The notes under the pieces are model-generated. The model was not told the origin of the DNA and searched no databases. It saw only the letters and a program-made list of their open reading frames with translations. The translations under genes and the position numbers were made by a program. Positions 1-9,220 of a stretch of 64,000 nucleotides of DNA are shown piece after piece; position 1 is the stretch's first letter, and every line of letters starts with the position of its first letter. The stretch spans positions 59,205 to 123,204 of the forward strand of contig DLGD01000012.1 of the NCBI GenBank assembly GCA_002482505.1, given 5' to 3'. This DNA comes from Christensenella sp. UBA7703. Lineage in GTDB: Bacteria > Bacillota > Clostridia > Christensenellales > CAG-138.

Positions 1-1
1 G

Positions 2-331
2 TCCGTCTTCTCCGCGCTCTCCCCCTTGGACTGGGAGACGGAGGAGCGCGTGGAAACCCTTGCACGGTACGACGGCTATATTCAAAAGCAGCAGGAGCAG
101 GTGAATCGCAACCGCGCGCTAGAACACACCGCCTTGCCGCAGGACATCGATTATCTCGCGCTGGACGGGCTCCGGCTCGAAGCGCGGCAAAAGCTGAACA
201 AGCACAAACCCGAATCCATTGGTATGGCGGGGCGCATCTCCGGCGTAACCCCTGCGGATGTCAACGTGCTGCTGATCTACATTAAGCGCGGCTTTCCCGC
301 CGCGAAACCAGAACCGGAGGAACGAGCATGA
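2..331 (+). CDS. mnmG: tRNA modification enzyme MnmG (GidA), C-terminal fragment
   Basis: The window opens inside this gene, so only about the last 109 residues are present; the open frame begins at base 2. The visible part is the helical C-terminal domain. The GYIQKQ segment, the ALPQDIDY segment and the RISGVTPADVNVLL segment are typical of this end of MnmG. In the family, MnmG works with MnmE to place the carboxymethylaminomethyl group on U34 of certain tRNAs, and this C-terminal region contacts MnmE and tRNA; the FAD-binding part lies outside the window. The stop overlaps the rsmG start in an ATGA arrangement, which suggests translational coupling. Confidence 0.93.
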   Translation, partial: SVFSALSPLDWETEERVETLARYDGYIQKQQEQVNRNRALEHTALPQDIDYLALDGLRLEARQKLNKHKPESIGMAGRISGVTPADVNVLLIYIKRGFPAAKPEPEERA

Positions 332-1008
332 TCAAGGAGATTCTTTCCCCGTTGCGACCGGACTTGACTCCGGTACAACTGGAGCAGTTTGAAACGTATT
401 ATACGATGCTTGCGGACTGGAACACCCGCTTGAACCTGACCGCGATTATTCTGCCGGAGGATGTCGCGAAAAAACACTTTCTAGATTCGTTTGCTGCAGA
501 GCCATACTTAAAAAACGACGCGAGTATACTGGATCTTGGTACGGGTGCGGGATTTCCCGGCATTCCGTTGCTGATTTTGCGCCCGGACCTGCATGTTACG
601 CTGATGGACAGCCAGCAAAAGAAACTGGTGTTTCTAGACGCTGTTTTGAAGGAACTGAATCTTTCGGCGGAATGCGTCCATGCGCGCGCAGAGGACGCGG
701 GGCAAAACCCGTGCTATCGGGAACGGTTTGATGCGGTGTTGACCCGCGCGGTTTCGGGGCTTCCCGTGCTTTGCGAGCTCACGCTGCCGCTGGTCAAGGT
801 CGGCGGAATCAGCATCGCGTACAAGGGAGATTCCACGGAGGAGCTTGCTGCGAGCAATAATGCACTCAGTGTCCTGCATGCGACAGCGGAGCGGGTGAGT
901 ATTCCTTCGGACTACGGCGCGCGCGAACTGGTGATTCTCACAAAGAACGGTACCACGCCAAAGCAGTATCCTAGAAAAGCGGGAACCCCCGCGAAAAACC
1001 CGCTCTAA
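328..1008 (+). CDS. rsmG: 16S rRNA (guanine-N7) methyltransferase RsmG
   Basis: This 226-residue protein has the usual length for RsmG (GidB), which methylates N7 of G527 in 16S rRNA using SAM. The SAM-binding motif GTGAGFPG sits at residues 71-78 after the strand ILDL, the classic class I methyltransferase glycine-rich loop of this family. The NTRLNLTAI stretch near residue 32-40 and the later TRAVSGLP segment are also typical. It follows mnmG with a 4-base overlap, the standard mnmG-rsmG order often found near the replication origin of Firmicutes. Cytosolic; no regulation visible beyond coupling to mnmG. Confidence 0.95.
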   Translation: MIKEILSPLRPDLTPVQLEQFETYYTMLADWNTRLNLTAIILPEDVAKKHFLDSFAAEPYLKNDASILDLGTGAGFPGIPLLILRPDLHVTLMDSQQKKLVFLDAVLKELNLSAECVHARAEDAGQNPCYRERFDAVLTRAVSGLPVLCELTLPLVKVGGISIAYKGDSTEELAASNNALSVLHATAERVSIPSDYGARELVILTKNGTTPKQYPRKAGTPAKNPL

Positions 1009-1043
1009 ATTCATCCAGATCAAGAAAAAACGCAGGAGATCAA

Positions 1044-2048
1044 TTGGAAAAGAAATCCACAACCAGAAAAACTCCCTCCCGCAGCGGGGCCAAAGCAAAC
1101 GCCGCTTCTTTTGCCGCGGGCATCGCGGGGATTCTCATCGCGACTTGGCTCGTCTACGGCACGGTGACGATCAACCCGTTTCGCTGGGGATTGTTTGCGG
1201 AGGAGCTGATCATTGCCCTCTGCGCGCTACTTGCGCTTCGCTTTCTCTGTGTGCTTAGCCTGCCAAAGTGGCTTCCGCTGGTCTGCATCGTTCTCGTACC
1301 CGTGGCAATCGCGTTTGTGGGTTCGCTCTCGCTTCCGGAAAATCCGGCGGCGTTTGAGCGTGCGCTGTGCCTTGCCGCCGCCGCATGCTTTGCGCTGCTG
1401 AGCGCGCAGCAGATGGACAATAAGCCCGATGGCGTGCTGCTCACCGCGCTGCTCATCGGTGTCAGTCTGCCGATTCTCCTTGCTGCAAACACGCGCATGA
1501 TCGACGAACTCTCCCGTGCGTTGGTGATGGGCGGGGTATTCATGGCGGTGCTCGCCGTCCGGCAAAAAACGGTACTGCTTGCCTTTCTTGCCTCCGCCGC
1601 GTTTGCGGTTGCGGGCGCGGCCGGACTTTTTGCCGCGTTTGCCGGGCTCGGCGCGGGGCTTGGCGCGCTGCTGCTCTCGCCGAAGCGAACGCGGGGAAGC
1701 TGGACGTTCGCAGCCGTACTGATGGCGGCGCTGCCCGTTGCGGTTTGGTTCGTCTCCCGCGCGCTGCTGCCGGAAAACAATCCGCTCTTTGCGGGAAACA
1801 CGGCGGTTGCGGGCGCATTTGCCGGAATTATCCGCGTGCATCAACTGCGCGCGCTGGCGGTTGGGCTCTTGCTGCTTTCGGTTCGGTTTTTCTCGCGCAG
1901 GGAGGATGCGGCCCTTCCCGTCGTGCTTGCGCTTGCGGGTTGCGCTGCGGCAAGGCTCTTGCCGTTTATCTCCGCGCCGGATGTTTGGATGGACGCGCTC
2001 TTGCTCTCGGCGCTTTGCGGCGTCGGCGTTGCCAAGACCGCGCGGTAA
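1044..2048 (+). CDS. Multi-pass membrane protein of unknown function
   Basis: I do not recognise this 334-residue protein. It starts at a TTG preceded by an AGGAG ribosome site (about 1034-1038); no better ATG is available. A short basic N-terminus (KKSTTRKTPSR) is followed by about nine hydrophobic segments rich in Ala, Leu, Val and Gly, so it is an integral membrane protein with small loops and no soluble domain. No catalytic motif is visible. It sits 35 bases after rsmG and 136 bases before a MATE exporter on the same strand, and may be co-transcribed with either. Transport or scaffolding roles are possible, but nothing in the sequence decides between them. Confidence 0.8.
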   Translation: MEKKSTTRKTPSRSGAKANAASFAAGIAGILIATWLVYGTVTINPFRWGLFAEELIIALCALLALRFLCVLSLPKWLPLVCIVLVPVAIAFVGSLSLPENPAAFERALCLAAAACFALLSAQQMDNKPDGVLLTALLIGVSLPILLAANTRMIDELSRALVMGGVFMAVLAVRQKTVLLAFLASAAFAVAGAAGLFAAFAGLGAGLGALLLSPKRTRGSWTFAAVLMAALPVAVWFVSRALLPENNPLFAGNTAVAGAFAGIIRVHQLRALAVGLLLLSVRFFSRREDAALPVVLALAGCAAARLLPFISAPDVWMDALLLSALCGVGVAKTAR

Positions 2049-2184
2049 ATTTGAATCGACTCAAACGGTGCGGGAGCGGGTTTCTGAACGAAATCCGAAC
2101 AAGAGGGAAACAGCCCAAGCCCTGCCGTAGAACAACACAGGACAACGCGCGGCGCAGCTCTCTTGCGTGCGCGAAGGAGAATTT

Positions 2185-3609
2185 ATGACGCTCAAAAAAC
2201 GAATCGCGGATCTGTTCGACCGCTCCTTTTGGAGGGTTGCGCTCCCGCTGATCATACCGATTGCATTGCAAAATCTATTGATGACCTCGTTTCGCCTTGT
2301 CGATACGCTGATGGTTGGCCGCCTTGGCGATGTTTCCATCGCTGCGGTCGGGCTTGCAGGCTGGGCCTCGTTCTTTGTCGAGCTGCTCGCGTTTGGGATG
2401 TCCAGCGGAGCCGCCGTCTTTGTTGCACAGTATCACGGCGCAGATAATAAAAAAGGCATGCTGCAGACTTACGGTATGATGCTGCTGTTCATGGTGCCGC
2501 TTGGCCTCGTGTTCACCATCGGCGTCGGGCTTTATCCTGCGTTTGTGATGCGGCTTTTCACCGAAGACCCGGCGCTGATTGCCGAGGGCGTGAAGTATCT
2601 GCAGTTCGCCTGCGTCTCCTATTTCTCGCTGACGCTGAACCTCGCAATTTCGACCATGCTGCGCTGCACGGAGCAGGTGAAGATTCCGATGATTACGAGC
2701 GGAATTGCCGCGGGGATGAATGCCGTGCTCAACTACATCTTCATCTTCGGCTTGTTCGGCCTTCCTGCGATGGGCGTTGCGGGCGCGGGGCTGGCCACGG
2801 CGATCTCCTCTTTGATCAACCCGATTCTGATGATGGCAATCTCCTTTGCCAAGAAGAACATCGTTATCGCGCCGTTCAAGCAGGTGTTTGCGATCAAAGG
2901 CTTCTTTAAGCCCTTCTGGAGCCGTGCGCTCCCGGTCCTGCTCAACGAGTTTTTCTGGAGCGTCTCCATCCTTGTGGTCAACATGGTCTTAGGGCGGATG
3001 GGTACGGACAACTACGCCGCGCTGACGGTGGAGCGCACGATTGAAAATCTGGTATTCGTCTTCTTCGTCGGCCTCTGCAACGCCTGCAATATCCTCGTCG
3101 GGAAATCGATCGGTGCGGGGAATATCGAGCAGGGCAAGCTGTATTCCCGCCGCTTCATGGTGCTGACCCCGATCATTGGCATACTCGCGGGGCTGTTGAT
3201 CATTGCGCTGCGCTATCCGCTGATCGGGTTGTTTGACTTGAGCGAGACCGCAAAGCACACCGCGCGCGTGCTGTTGGTCATCTTCGCAATCGATGCTGCG
3301 GTGCGTTATATTCCCTATGTCGAGGTGGTCGGCATCTTCCGCGCGGGCGGGGATACGCGCATGGGGCTGATCGTTGACGTGATTTGCCACTATGTCTTTA
3401 TCACGCCTGCGGTTATCCTCGCCGGGCTTGTTTGGAAGCTCCCGTTTATCACGACCTATATCATCATGCTCGCGGTGGACGACATCTCCAAACTCATCAT
3501 CACGATTCCTTACTACCGAACTATGCGTTGGATCAAGCCGATTACGCAGCCGGAACCGGTGGATCGTGAAGAGGCGATGATCGAAATCGGAGGAGACCCG
3601 ATTTTGTAA
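2185..3609 (+). CDS. MATE family efflux transporter
   Basis: This protein of about 474 residues has twelve predicted membrane segments in the two-bundle MATE arrangement. The early segment LIIPIALQNLLMTSFRLVDTLMV matches MATE helix 1, and the second half repeats it (LPVLLNEFFWSVSILVVNMV). MATE proteins export cationic drugs or metabolites by Na+ or H+ antiport in the cytoplasmic membrane. I chose the ATG at 2185 because AAGGAG lies 6-7 bases upstream; a GTG at 2167 in the same frame would place the ribosome site inside the gene. It lies downstream of an orphan membrane protein on the same strand. Substrate unknown. Confidence 0.9.
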   Translation: MTLKKRIADLFDRSFWRVALPLIIPIALQNLLMTSFRLVDTLMVGRLGDVSIAAVGLAGWASFFVELLAFGMSSGAAVFVAQYHGADNKKGMLQTYGMMLLFMVPLGLVFTIGVGLYPAFVMRLFTEDPALIAEGVKYLQFACVSYFSLTLNLAISTMLRCTEQVKIPMITSGIAAGMNAVLNYIFIFGLFGLPAMGVAGAGLATAISSLINPILMMAISFAKKNIVIAPFKQVFAIKGFFKPFWSRALPVLLNEFFWSVSILVVNMVLGRMGTDNYAALTVERTIENLVFVFFVGLCNACNILVGKSIGAGNIEQGKLYSRRFMVLTPIIGILAGLLIIALRYPLIGLFDLSETAKHTARVLLVIFAIDAAVRYIPYVEVVGIFRAGGDTRMGLIVDVICHYVFITPAVILAGLVWKLPFITTYIIMLAVDDISKLIITIPYYRTMRWIKPITQPEPVDREEAMIEIGGDPIL

Positions 3610-3649
3610 CGGGGAGCGGCGCGATGAATTCGATTTACACAGAAATTTG

Positions 3650-3658
3650 TGGTATAAT
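3650..3658 (+). promoter_or_regulatory. Probable extended -10 promoter for ktrBA
   Basis: TGG followed by TATAAT (3653-3658) makes an extended -10 element about 220 bases before the TrkH-type gene. No convincing -35 is present. The long leader (about 3665-3881) has a small hairpin with arms CTTACA/TGTAAG but no match I could find to the c-di-AMP (ydaO) riboswitch that often precedes ktr genes. Confidence 0.5.
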
Positions 3659-3881
3659 CAGCCATCGGCAACCAGGTATATGCCGCGGGTCGCGTGCATA
3701 TATCAAAACAATCCCTACTCAAAATCAAGCAAAAGCGGATAATGCCTTGGGGACGTTGTTTTTTGCCGAAATGATTCTTACAGCAACGGTTGTAAGGGAT
3801 TGCAAATCGTCACTTTGAAAATGATTCCATAGGGTAAGAGCGGGTGAACGAGCACCTGCATGGGGGGAAATAAACAGGCGT

Positions 3882-5240
3882 ATGCATAAGCCAAAGATGG
3901 GGATAAAGCCGATCAACGTTTTGCCGCTTGGTTTTATCGTGGTCATTTTGACTGGCGCGTTGTTATTGATGTTGCCGATTTCGAGCAGGGATGGATCATC
4001 CCTGCCGTTTTTGAGCGCGCTGTTTACCTCAACCAGCGCGACCTGCGTAACGGGGCTCATCGTTGCAGACACAGGGACGTACTTTTCTTTGTTTGGACAG
4101 ATCGTCGTCATTCTGCTGATTCAAATCGGCGGCTTGGGCATCATGACCATGTCGATGATCCTGTTTTCATTCACGGGAAAAAAAGTCTCCCTGCATGATC
4201 GCATGAGCATGGCGGAAGGTTTGGGCGAAAGCCGCTTGCAGGGCGTTGTCCGCCTGACGCGCGGCGCGCTGCTGGTCACCGGAATTACGGAATTGACTGG
4301 GGCTGTTTTGCTTGCGTTTCGGTTTATTCCGCAGTTTGGCGTGGCAAAGGGAATCTGGTATTCGATTTTTCATAGTATCTCGGCGTTTTGCAACGCGGGG
4401 TTTGACCTCATCGGCGGTTATCGTTCTATGACGGTATATGACAAAGACCCGTATGTACTCATGATCATCATGGGGTTGATCGTCGCAGGCGGGTTGGGTT
4501 TTGGTGTGATTCTAAACATGCGCAACACACGCGATGCCCGCAGGCTCAGGCTGCACAGCAAGATGGTGCTGACAGGAACCGCGTTTCTGATTTTATGCGG
4601 CACGCTGTTATTCCTCTGGATAGAGTATGAAAACCCCAAGACCATCGGCGGCATGAATCTGTTTGATAAGATCGTCAATTCGATGTTCCAGTCGGTCACG
4701 CTGCGCACGGCAGGGTTTAACTCCATCGACCAATTGGCGATGCACGACGCGAGCAAGGGCGTCGGTATTCTATTGATGCTCGTCGGCGGCGGGCCTGCGG
4801 GTACCGCGGGCGGTCTCAAGATCACAACCGTGTTTACGCTTTTGTTGGCAGCGCGTGCCTATCTGCGCGGAAAATTTGAAACCGAGGCGTTCGGGCGTAC
4901 GATTCCGCTGGAGCAGACGCGCCGCGCGCTGACCATCACGCTTCTGGGCGGGTTGTTCCTGCTTGGGATGGCGACGATGCTTTCGTTTTCGGAGCAGGAC
5001 ATGCCCGCGGGCAGCCTCGGATTACTCAACCAGCTTTATGAGGCGACGAGTGCGTTTTGTACTGTCGGTGTTTCAACGGGGGTCTCCGCGGCGGGCTCTT
5101 CTGTCACACGCATCATCTTGATTTTACTGATGTATGCAGGCCGCGTGGGGTTGGTTACGGTTGCGCTCTCGCTTGTGGAAAGCACGAGCAGAAAAGAGCC
5201 GGTACTGCACTATCCGCAGGAAGATATCTTGATCGGTTAA
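3882..5240 (+). CDS. ktrB: TrkH/KtrB-family potassium uptake channel subunit
   Basis: A membrane protein of 452 residues, the usual KtrB length. It carries the four pore-loop signatures of the family, one per repeat: TCVTGL, FCNAGFD, LRTAGFNS and FCTVGVSTG, whose glycines line the K+ selectivity filter. KtrB forms the translocating dimer in the cytoplasmic membrane and is gated by the cytosolic KtrA ring. KtrA is encoded 58 bases downstream on the same strand, so this is a standard ktrBA operon ending at the terminator near 6010. The ribosome site is the GGGGGG run at about 3860-3866. Na+-coupled K+ uptake is expected from the family. Confidence 0.94.
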   Translation: MHKPKMGIKPINVLPLGFIVVILTGALLLMLPISSRDGSSLPFLSALFTSTSATCVTGLIVADTGTYFSLFGQIVVILLIQIGGLGIMTMSMILFSFTGKKVSLHDRMSMAEGLGESRLQGVVRLTRGALLVTGITELTGAVLLAFRFIPQFGVAKGIWYSIFHSISAFCNAGFDLIGGYRSMTVYDKDPYVLMIIMGLIVAGGLGFGVILNMRNTRDARRLRLHSKMVLTGTAFLILCGTLLFLWIEYENPKTIGGMNLFDKIVNSMFQSVTLRTAGFNSIDQLAMHDASKGVGILLMLVGGGPAGTAGGLKITTVFTLLLAARAYLRGKFETEAFGRTIPLEQTRRALTITLLGGLFLLGMATMLSFSEQDMPAGSLGLLNQLYEATSAFCTVGVSTGVSAAGSSVTRIILILLMYAGRVGLVTVALSLVESTSRKEPVLHYPQEDILIG

Positions 5241-5298
5241 CGATCAAAGCAATGACGACAACAGACATTATTTTATCTGCAAGGAGCGGAGAAGAAAA

Positions 5299-5943
5299 AT
5301 GAGTAAAAGTTTTCTGATCATCGGGCTGGGGCGTTTTGGCCAAAGCACGGCGCGCATGCTGACCACACTTGGGCACGAGGTGCTCGCGGTGGATAAGCGT
5401 GCCGATCGCGTAAACGCGATCAAAGACAGCGTGCTGCACGCGGTGCAGGCGGATACGACCGATGAGCGCGCCATTGCGCAGCTCGGCATCCGTAATTTTG
5501 ACTGCGTAGTCATCTGCATCGGCGACGACATCCGCGCGTCGGTGCTCGCGACCGTTCTCTGCCGCGAGATGGGCGCAAAGAAAATCGTCGCCAAAGCGCA
5601 GGACGACCTGCACCAGAAGCTGCTGATCAAAACCGGCGCGGACCGCGTGGTGCAGCCGGAGCACGACGGCGGTATTCGCCTTGCGCGCTCTCTGGTGTCC
5701 GATGGCGTGCTGGATGCGCTGGATCTCTCCGAGGATTACAGCATCCACGAAATCGAGATTCCGAAGGACTGGGTGGGCCGTTCGCTTGCGCAGATCGACG
5801 TACGCAACCGCTTTGGTGTTTCCATCATCGCAATCCGCAGAGACGGCCACGTGACGGTGAATCTCGATCCGACGAACGCGTTCCACAACGATGATTCGAT
5901 CTATCTGTTGGGCGACGACGAAAGCCTTGAAAAATTCAACTGA
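5299..5943 (+). CDS. ktrA: KtrA/TrkA-type K+ uptake regulatory protein
   Basis: This 214-residue cytosolic protein has an N-terminal Rossmann RCK domain with IIGLGRFGQS (GxGxxG, residues 6-15) and an acidic DK at the end of the second strand, which is the nucleotide-binding pattern. The C-terminal part (from about residue 140, SIHEIEIPKDWVGRSLAQID) is the RCK_C/TrkA_C domain that in KtrA binds c-di-AMP. The family forms an octameric ring that gates KtrB according to ATP/ADP. It follows ktrB in the same operon with a GGAG ribosome site. Confidence is high; TrkA nomenclature is equally usable. Confidence 0.94.
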   Translation: MSKSFLIIGLGRFGQSTARMLTTLGHEVLAVDKRADRVNAIKDSVLHAVQADTTDERAIAQLGIRNFDCVVICIGDDIRASVLATVLCREMGAKKIVAKAQDDLHQKLLIKTGADRVVQPEHDGGIRLARSLVSDGVLDALDLSEDYSIHEIEIPKDWVGRSLAQIDVRNRFGVSIIAIRRDGHVTVNLDPTNAFHNDDSIYLLGDDESLEKFN

Positions 5944-6009
5944 TTTTTTCCAAAAAAGCAAGGGATTGCTTCTTTTGCACAGTTCAAATAATAGCGGATA
6001 TTACCTGGA

Positions 6010-6037
6010 CGGCGGCGCAACAGCGCCGCCGTTTTTT
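6010..6037 (+). terminator. Rho-independent terminator of the ktrBA operon
   Basis: A 9-bp GC stem (arms 6010-6018 and 6023-6031, loop AACA) is followed by six T residues. It lies 66 bases after ktrA. Confidence 0.9.
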
Positions 6038-6124
6038 ACGCGGTTGAGTTTGCCGTTTGCCGCGCCATCTGTTAAAATGCTCATCAGGGATGGAATAAAC
6101 GGTACCAATAAGGGAGAAAACAGT

Positions 6125-7414
6125 ATGGCAAACGCGAAGAAAACACTCGCAGAACAACTCCATTCACGCAAACTCCACAAACCCCCGAAGCTGATCTATT
6201 GCGCGTTGGGTTATCTTTGGAAGCTGCTCTATTTTAAAAAACTCGGCGTTCAGGTCGAGATAAAAAACGACCCACGCAAGCAAAAGGGCCCGTATATCGT
6301 GGTCAGCAACCATGCGTCCCGATTGGACTACATCTACACGGGTGCGGTCTTGCTGCCGGATACGCTAAACTTCGTGGCGGGGTATAATGAGTTTTTCCGT
6401 TCGCATCTGGCGTTCATCTTCCGGCTGTTGCAGATTATCCCGAAGAAAAATTTTACACCGGATATCTATACCATCAAGGAGATCGCACGCATCATCCGCA
6501 AAGGCGGCCGCGTGATTTTGTTCCCCGAGGGGATGAGCAGCATCGGCGGCGGCAACCAACCCTGCGCAATCGGCAGCGGGAAGCTGCTCAAGCACTTTGG
6601 CGTGCCGGTCTATGTCAGCAAAATCTCCGGCGGATACCTGACCAGCACCAAATATTGTCTGGATGAGCGCCCGGGCGAGGTGCATGTGACCATCGATAAA
6701 CTCTTTTCGCCGGAGCAGCTTGCCGGCATGAGCGCGGACGAGATTCAGCGCGCGCTGGATGTCGCGATTCAAAACGACGATTACGAATGGAACACGACGG
6801 CGAAGGTCAACTACGACGGACACGGCAGGATTGCGCATCAGATGCATACGCTCCTGTATCGCTGCCCGCGCTGCGGGAAGGAATTCACCATGCGCGGCGA
6901 AGGGGATACGATCCGCTGCTTGAGTTGCGGAAACGGCGCGCGCATCAACCCGGACTATAGCTTCACCCCGTTTGACGAAACCTGTGTGTTGCCGCAAACG
7001 CCGAAACAATGGTTTGACGAGGAGCGAAAGCATGTCTACCGCGCGCTGCTCGATCCCGCGTTTGCGCTCACGGAGCGTGTGCGCCTCGGCGTGCTGCCAA
7101 AGTTTGAACCTCTGAAAAATCTCGCGACCAGTTTGATCGCGGGGGAGGGGGAAATCCGCCTCGACCACAGCGGCTTTACCTTCAGTGGAACGAAAGACGG
7201 CGAAGCGTTCTCCTTCCATCTGGAGCCGAAGCTCCTGCCAACCTATGGGATGTGTACGGATGTTTCCCGCGTCTATACCTTCGTCAACGGCGAGTTCTTT
7301 GAGTTTTATCCGGAGACGGAATGCATCGCAAAATGGCTGCTCACAACCGAGGAGCTGCACCGCATGCACGGCGGGGACTGGAAAAACTTTCCCTGGGCGG
7401 ATACGTATGCTTAA
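6125..7414 (+). CDS. PlsC-type lysophospholipid acyltransferase with zinc ribbon and C-terminal extension
   Basis: The first ~220 residues form a 1-acylglycerol-3-phosphate acyltransferase domain. The catalytic HxxxxD motif is NHASRLD (near residue 61-67), and FPEGM corresponds to the family's second motif EGTRS, here altered. The family transfers acyl groups onto lysophosphatidate at the membrane. Unusually, the protein (429 residues) continues with a zinc ribbon, CPRC...CLSC (around residues 246-269), and about 150 further residues of mixed strand and helix that I cannot assign. The start is the ATG at 6125, behind GGGAG. A TGT-TAAAAT extended -10 lies at 6070-6078. The tail is not a standard PlsC part and may recognise substrate or partner. 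Confidence 0.85.
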   Translation: MANAKKTLAEQLHSRKLHKPPKLIYCALGYLWKLLYFKKLGVQVEIKNDPRKQKGPYIVVSNHASRLDYIYTGAVLLPDTLNFVAGYNEFFRSHLAFIFRLLQIIPKKNFTPDIYTIKEIARIIRKGGRVILFPEGMSSIGGGNQPCAIGSGKLLKHFGVPVYVSKISGGYLTSTKYCLDERPGEVHVTIDKLFSPEQLAGMSADEIQRALDVAIQNDDYEWNTTAKVNYDGHGRIAHQMHTLLYRCPRCGKEFTMRGEGDTIRCLSCGNGARINPDYSFTPFDETCVLPQTPKQWFDEERKHVYRALLDPAFALTERVRLGVLPKFEPLKNLATSLIAGEGEIRLDHSGFTFSGTKDGEAFSFHLEPKLLPTYGMCTDVSRVYTFVNGEFFEFYPETECIAKWLLTTEELHRMHGGDWKNFPWADTYA

Positions 7415-7448
7415 ACGGGCAAAGCGGGAAGAGAAAGCGTAATCAACC

Positions 7449-7706
7449 ATGCAAAAACCAGCGGGAGCGCCACCGGCAACGGTCACGCTCGACCTCCACG
7501 GAAAAACACAATATCAGGCGCGCGTGATGCTGGATTCTCAGCTTAGGCGCAGCCGCGGGATCTACCGCATCCATGTGATTCACGGCTATCACAACGGGAC
7601 AGCGCTTAGGGATCTGGTACGGCAGGAATATGCGGCAAACCCGCTTGTGCTTCGTGTGGAGGCGGTCTCTGAAAGTGCAACCGATTTGGTTTTACGGGAA
7701 TTATAA
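7449..7706 (+). CDS. Small Smr-domain protein
   Basis: An 85-residue protein that is almost entirely a Smr (small MutS-related) domain. The LDLHG motif (residues 14-18) and the HVIHGYHNGTALRD segment (about 42-55) match the DLHG and HGxGxGxL motifs. Isolated Smr domains act as DNA or RNA nicking endonucleases in several organisms; the usual HGKG loop is HGYHNG here, so activity is uncertain. It sits 34 bases after the acyltransferase on the same strand and before a shared terminator, so it is likely co-transcribed. Cytosolic. Confidence 0.85.
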   Translation: MQKPAGAPPATVTLDLHGKTQYQARVMLDSQLRRSRGIYRIHVIHGYHNGTALRDLVRQEYAANPLVLRVEAVSESATDLVLREL

Positions 7707-7720
7707 AGGAAAGAAACAGA

Positions 7721-7747
7721 AAAAACGGAGCGTGAGCTCCGTTTTTT
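7721..7747. terminator. Bidirectional terminator between smr and GT4 genes
   Basis: ACGGAGC-GTGA-GCTCCGT hairpin with an A-run before and a T-run after, so it can end transcription from both converging genes. Confidence 0.9.
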
Positions 7748-7791
7748 GAATTGAAGTAAGCCGATTGAAAATTGTGGGTTTCGAAATGATC

Positions 7792-8955
7792 TTATAAACC
7801 CTTTGGGTTCTTCGTGTTGCGCTCAATCAGCGCCTGATAGCGTTCCAATGTGCTCCCTGCGATGTCGTCCCAGGAAAGATAGATCGTTTCCCGCGCGGAT
7901 TTGCCGACCCTTTTTGTCATCGCCCGGTCGCTGAGCGCCATGTTGAGCACATCGCAAAGGCTTTGCGTTGTGTCTTCGCATAAAAAACCGTTATGCCGGT
8001 CAAGAATGGGCTCCGCGGTTGCGCAGCCGCGAACCACCACGCTGGGCGTTTCCATTGCCGCCGCCTCGCGCACCACCATGCCGGAGGTATCATAGAGGGA
8101 GGGAAACACGAACAGATCCGCGTTTTCATAAAGGCCGTAGAGGTCGTCCTCCCCCGTGATGTGCCCTGTAAAACGAACACGGTCGGTCAAACCCAGTTCG
8201 TCCACCTTCTGGCGGATCGACTTCACATCCGGTCCCTGGCCTGCAAGCACGAGGGTAAAGGCTTTTCCGCTTTGCGCATAGCAGGCGCAGCCTTCGAGGA
8301 TGCGCTGGATATTCTTCTTCCAGTTCATCTGCCCGCAATAGAACAGAATCGGTTCGTCCGGCAGGTTAAACTTTGCTTTTGCGGCAGTTGCGCGCGTCGG
8401 GCTCGGGTCGATGTCCGGTGTGCCGTTTGGCATGACGACCACCTCGCCGACATAGCCATAGTCATAGAGTGTCTCCTTGGAGCTTTGGCTCACGGTCCAG
8501 ACTTCGTCGCAGCGCTGGTAAAAATTCACGATGGTTGCCACAGCGATGTTTGCGAGCATCTCTGTTCCCGTGATCTGGTAGAAATCGTCATAGTAACGCG
8601 AATGGAACATACCGATGATCGGAATTCCGCGCCGCCGCGCGATGCGCTGCGCTTCCAACCCGGCGATGAATGGGGAATGCGCGTGGATGATGTCCAGCGG
8701 AACACTGCGCATGCGTGCGTCATAGTGCGTGTCCAACTGGGGGATGCCGGCGCTGTATTGCTTTTGCCGGGGCAACTCCATGCTGATAAAGTCGATCAGT
8801 TCAAACGGATACCCTCCGCGAAAACCGGTATCCGCCATCGGGGCAATGACATAGCACTCTTCCCCCCTGCGGGCGAGCGCGGTTGCATAGTGATAGACCA
8901 CGCGGCCAACGCCATCGACAATCGGCAAAAACGAGTCACTGAACTGTCCGATTTT
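7792..8955 (-). CDS. GT4-family glycosyltransferase
   Basis: A 387-residue retaining glycosyltransferase of the GT4/GT-B fold. The N-terminus MKIGQFSDSFLPIVDGVGRVV is the conserved nucleotide-free domain start of this family. AHSPFIAGLEA and the C-terminal EAAAMETPSVVV region, with the E-x7-E type nucleotide-sugar site, are also recognisable. It resembles enzymes of the diacylglycerol or phosphoinositol glycosyltransferase type, which act at the inner face of the membrane, but the acceptor cannot be read from sequence. An upstream ATG at 9063 exists, but it lies before the likely transcription start given by the TGG-TAGAAT box at 9062-9070, so I use the ATG at 8955. Its ribosome site is weak. 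Confidence 0.87.
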   Translation of the reverse strand, partial: KIGQFSDSFLPIVDGVGRVVYHYATALARRGEECYVIAPMADTGFRGGYPFELIDFISMELPRQKQYSAGIPQLDTHYDARMRSVPLDIIHAHSPFIAGLEAQRIARRRGIPIIGMFHSRYYDDFYQITGTEMLANIAVATIVNFYQRCDEVWTVSQSSKETLYDYGYVGEVVVMPNGTPDIDPSPTRATAAKAKFNLPDEPILFYCGQMNWKKNIQRILEGCACYAQSGKAFTLVLAGQGPDVKSIRQKVDELGLTDRVRFTGHITGEDDLYGLYENADLFVFPSLYDTSGMVVREAAAMETPSVVVRGCATAEPILDRHNGFLCEDTTQSLCDVLNMALSDRAMTKRVGKSARETIYLSWDDIAGSTLERYQALIERNTKNPKGL

Positions 8956-9061
8956 CATAGGAAGAAACACCAAGCCTTTCCGGCGTTGTATTATTTTATG
9001 CGCGTATGATTCGGGAACCTGCGCAGACGGATACGCATACTCTGAATGGTGGTATAGGTTC

Positions 9062-9070
9062 ATTCTACCA
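9062..9070 (-). promoter_or_regulatory. Extended -10 promoter for the GT4 gene
   Basis: On the minus strand TG-G-TAGAAT forms an extended -10 element. Transcription would begin near 9055, leaving a leader of about 100 bases and excluding the upstream ATG at 9063. Confidence 0.55.
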
Positions 9071-9220
9071 CAACACCGTAAAACGTGTTATGATGAAAGA
9101 CAAGGTTTTCCGCCTTATGGTGTGAACGATTGTGTCGTGCCCTGTGGCAATTGCGTACAACAATACGGTTTTGCAACATCGTCTACGCCGGAATTTGAAC
9201 GAAAAGAACGCCTTGATCGA

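Noticed and set aside
3660..3881. Possible c-di-AMP (ydaO) riboswitch before ktrB
   Set aside because: The gene context fits, but the conserved core segments are not visible; only a small hairpin and repeated AAATGATTC are present.
8956..9063. Extended N-terminus of the GT4 gene (start at 9063)
   Set aside because: The ATG at 9063 lies upstream of the inferred transcription start and the added residues do not belong to the family.
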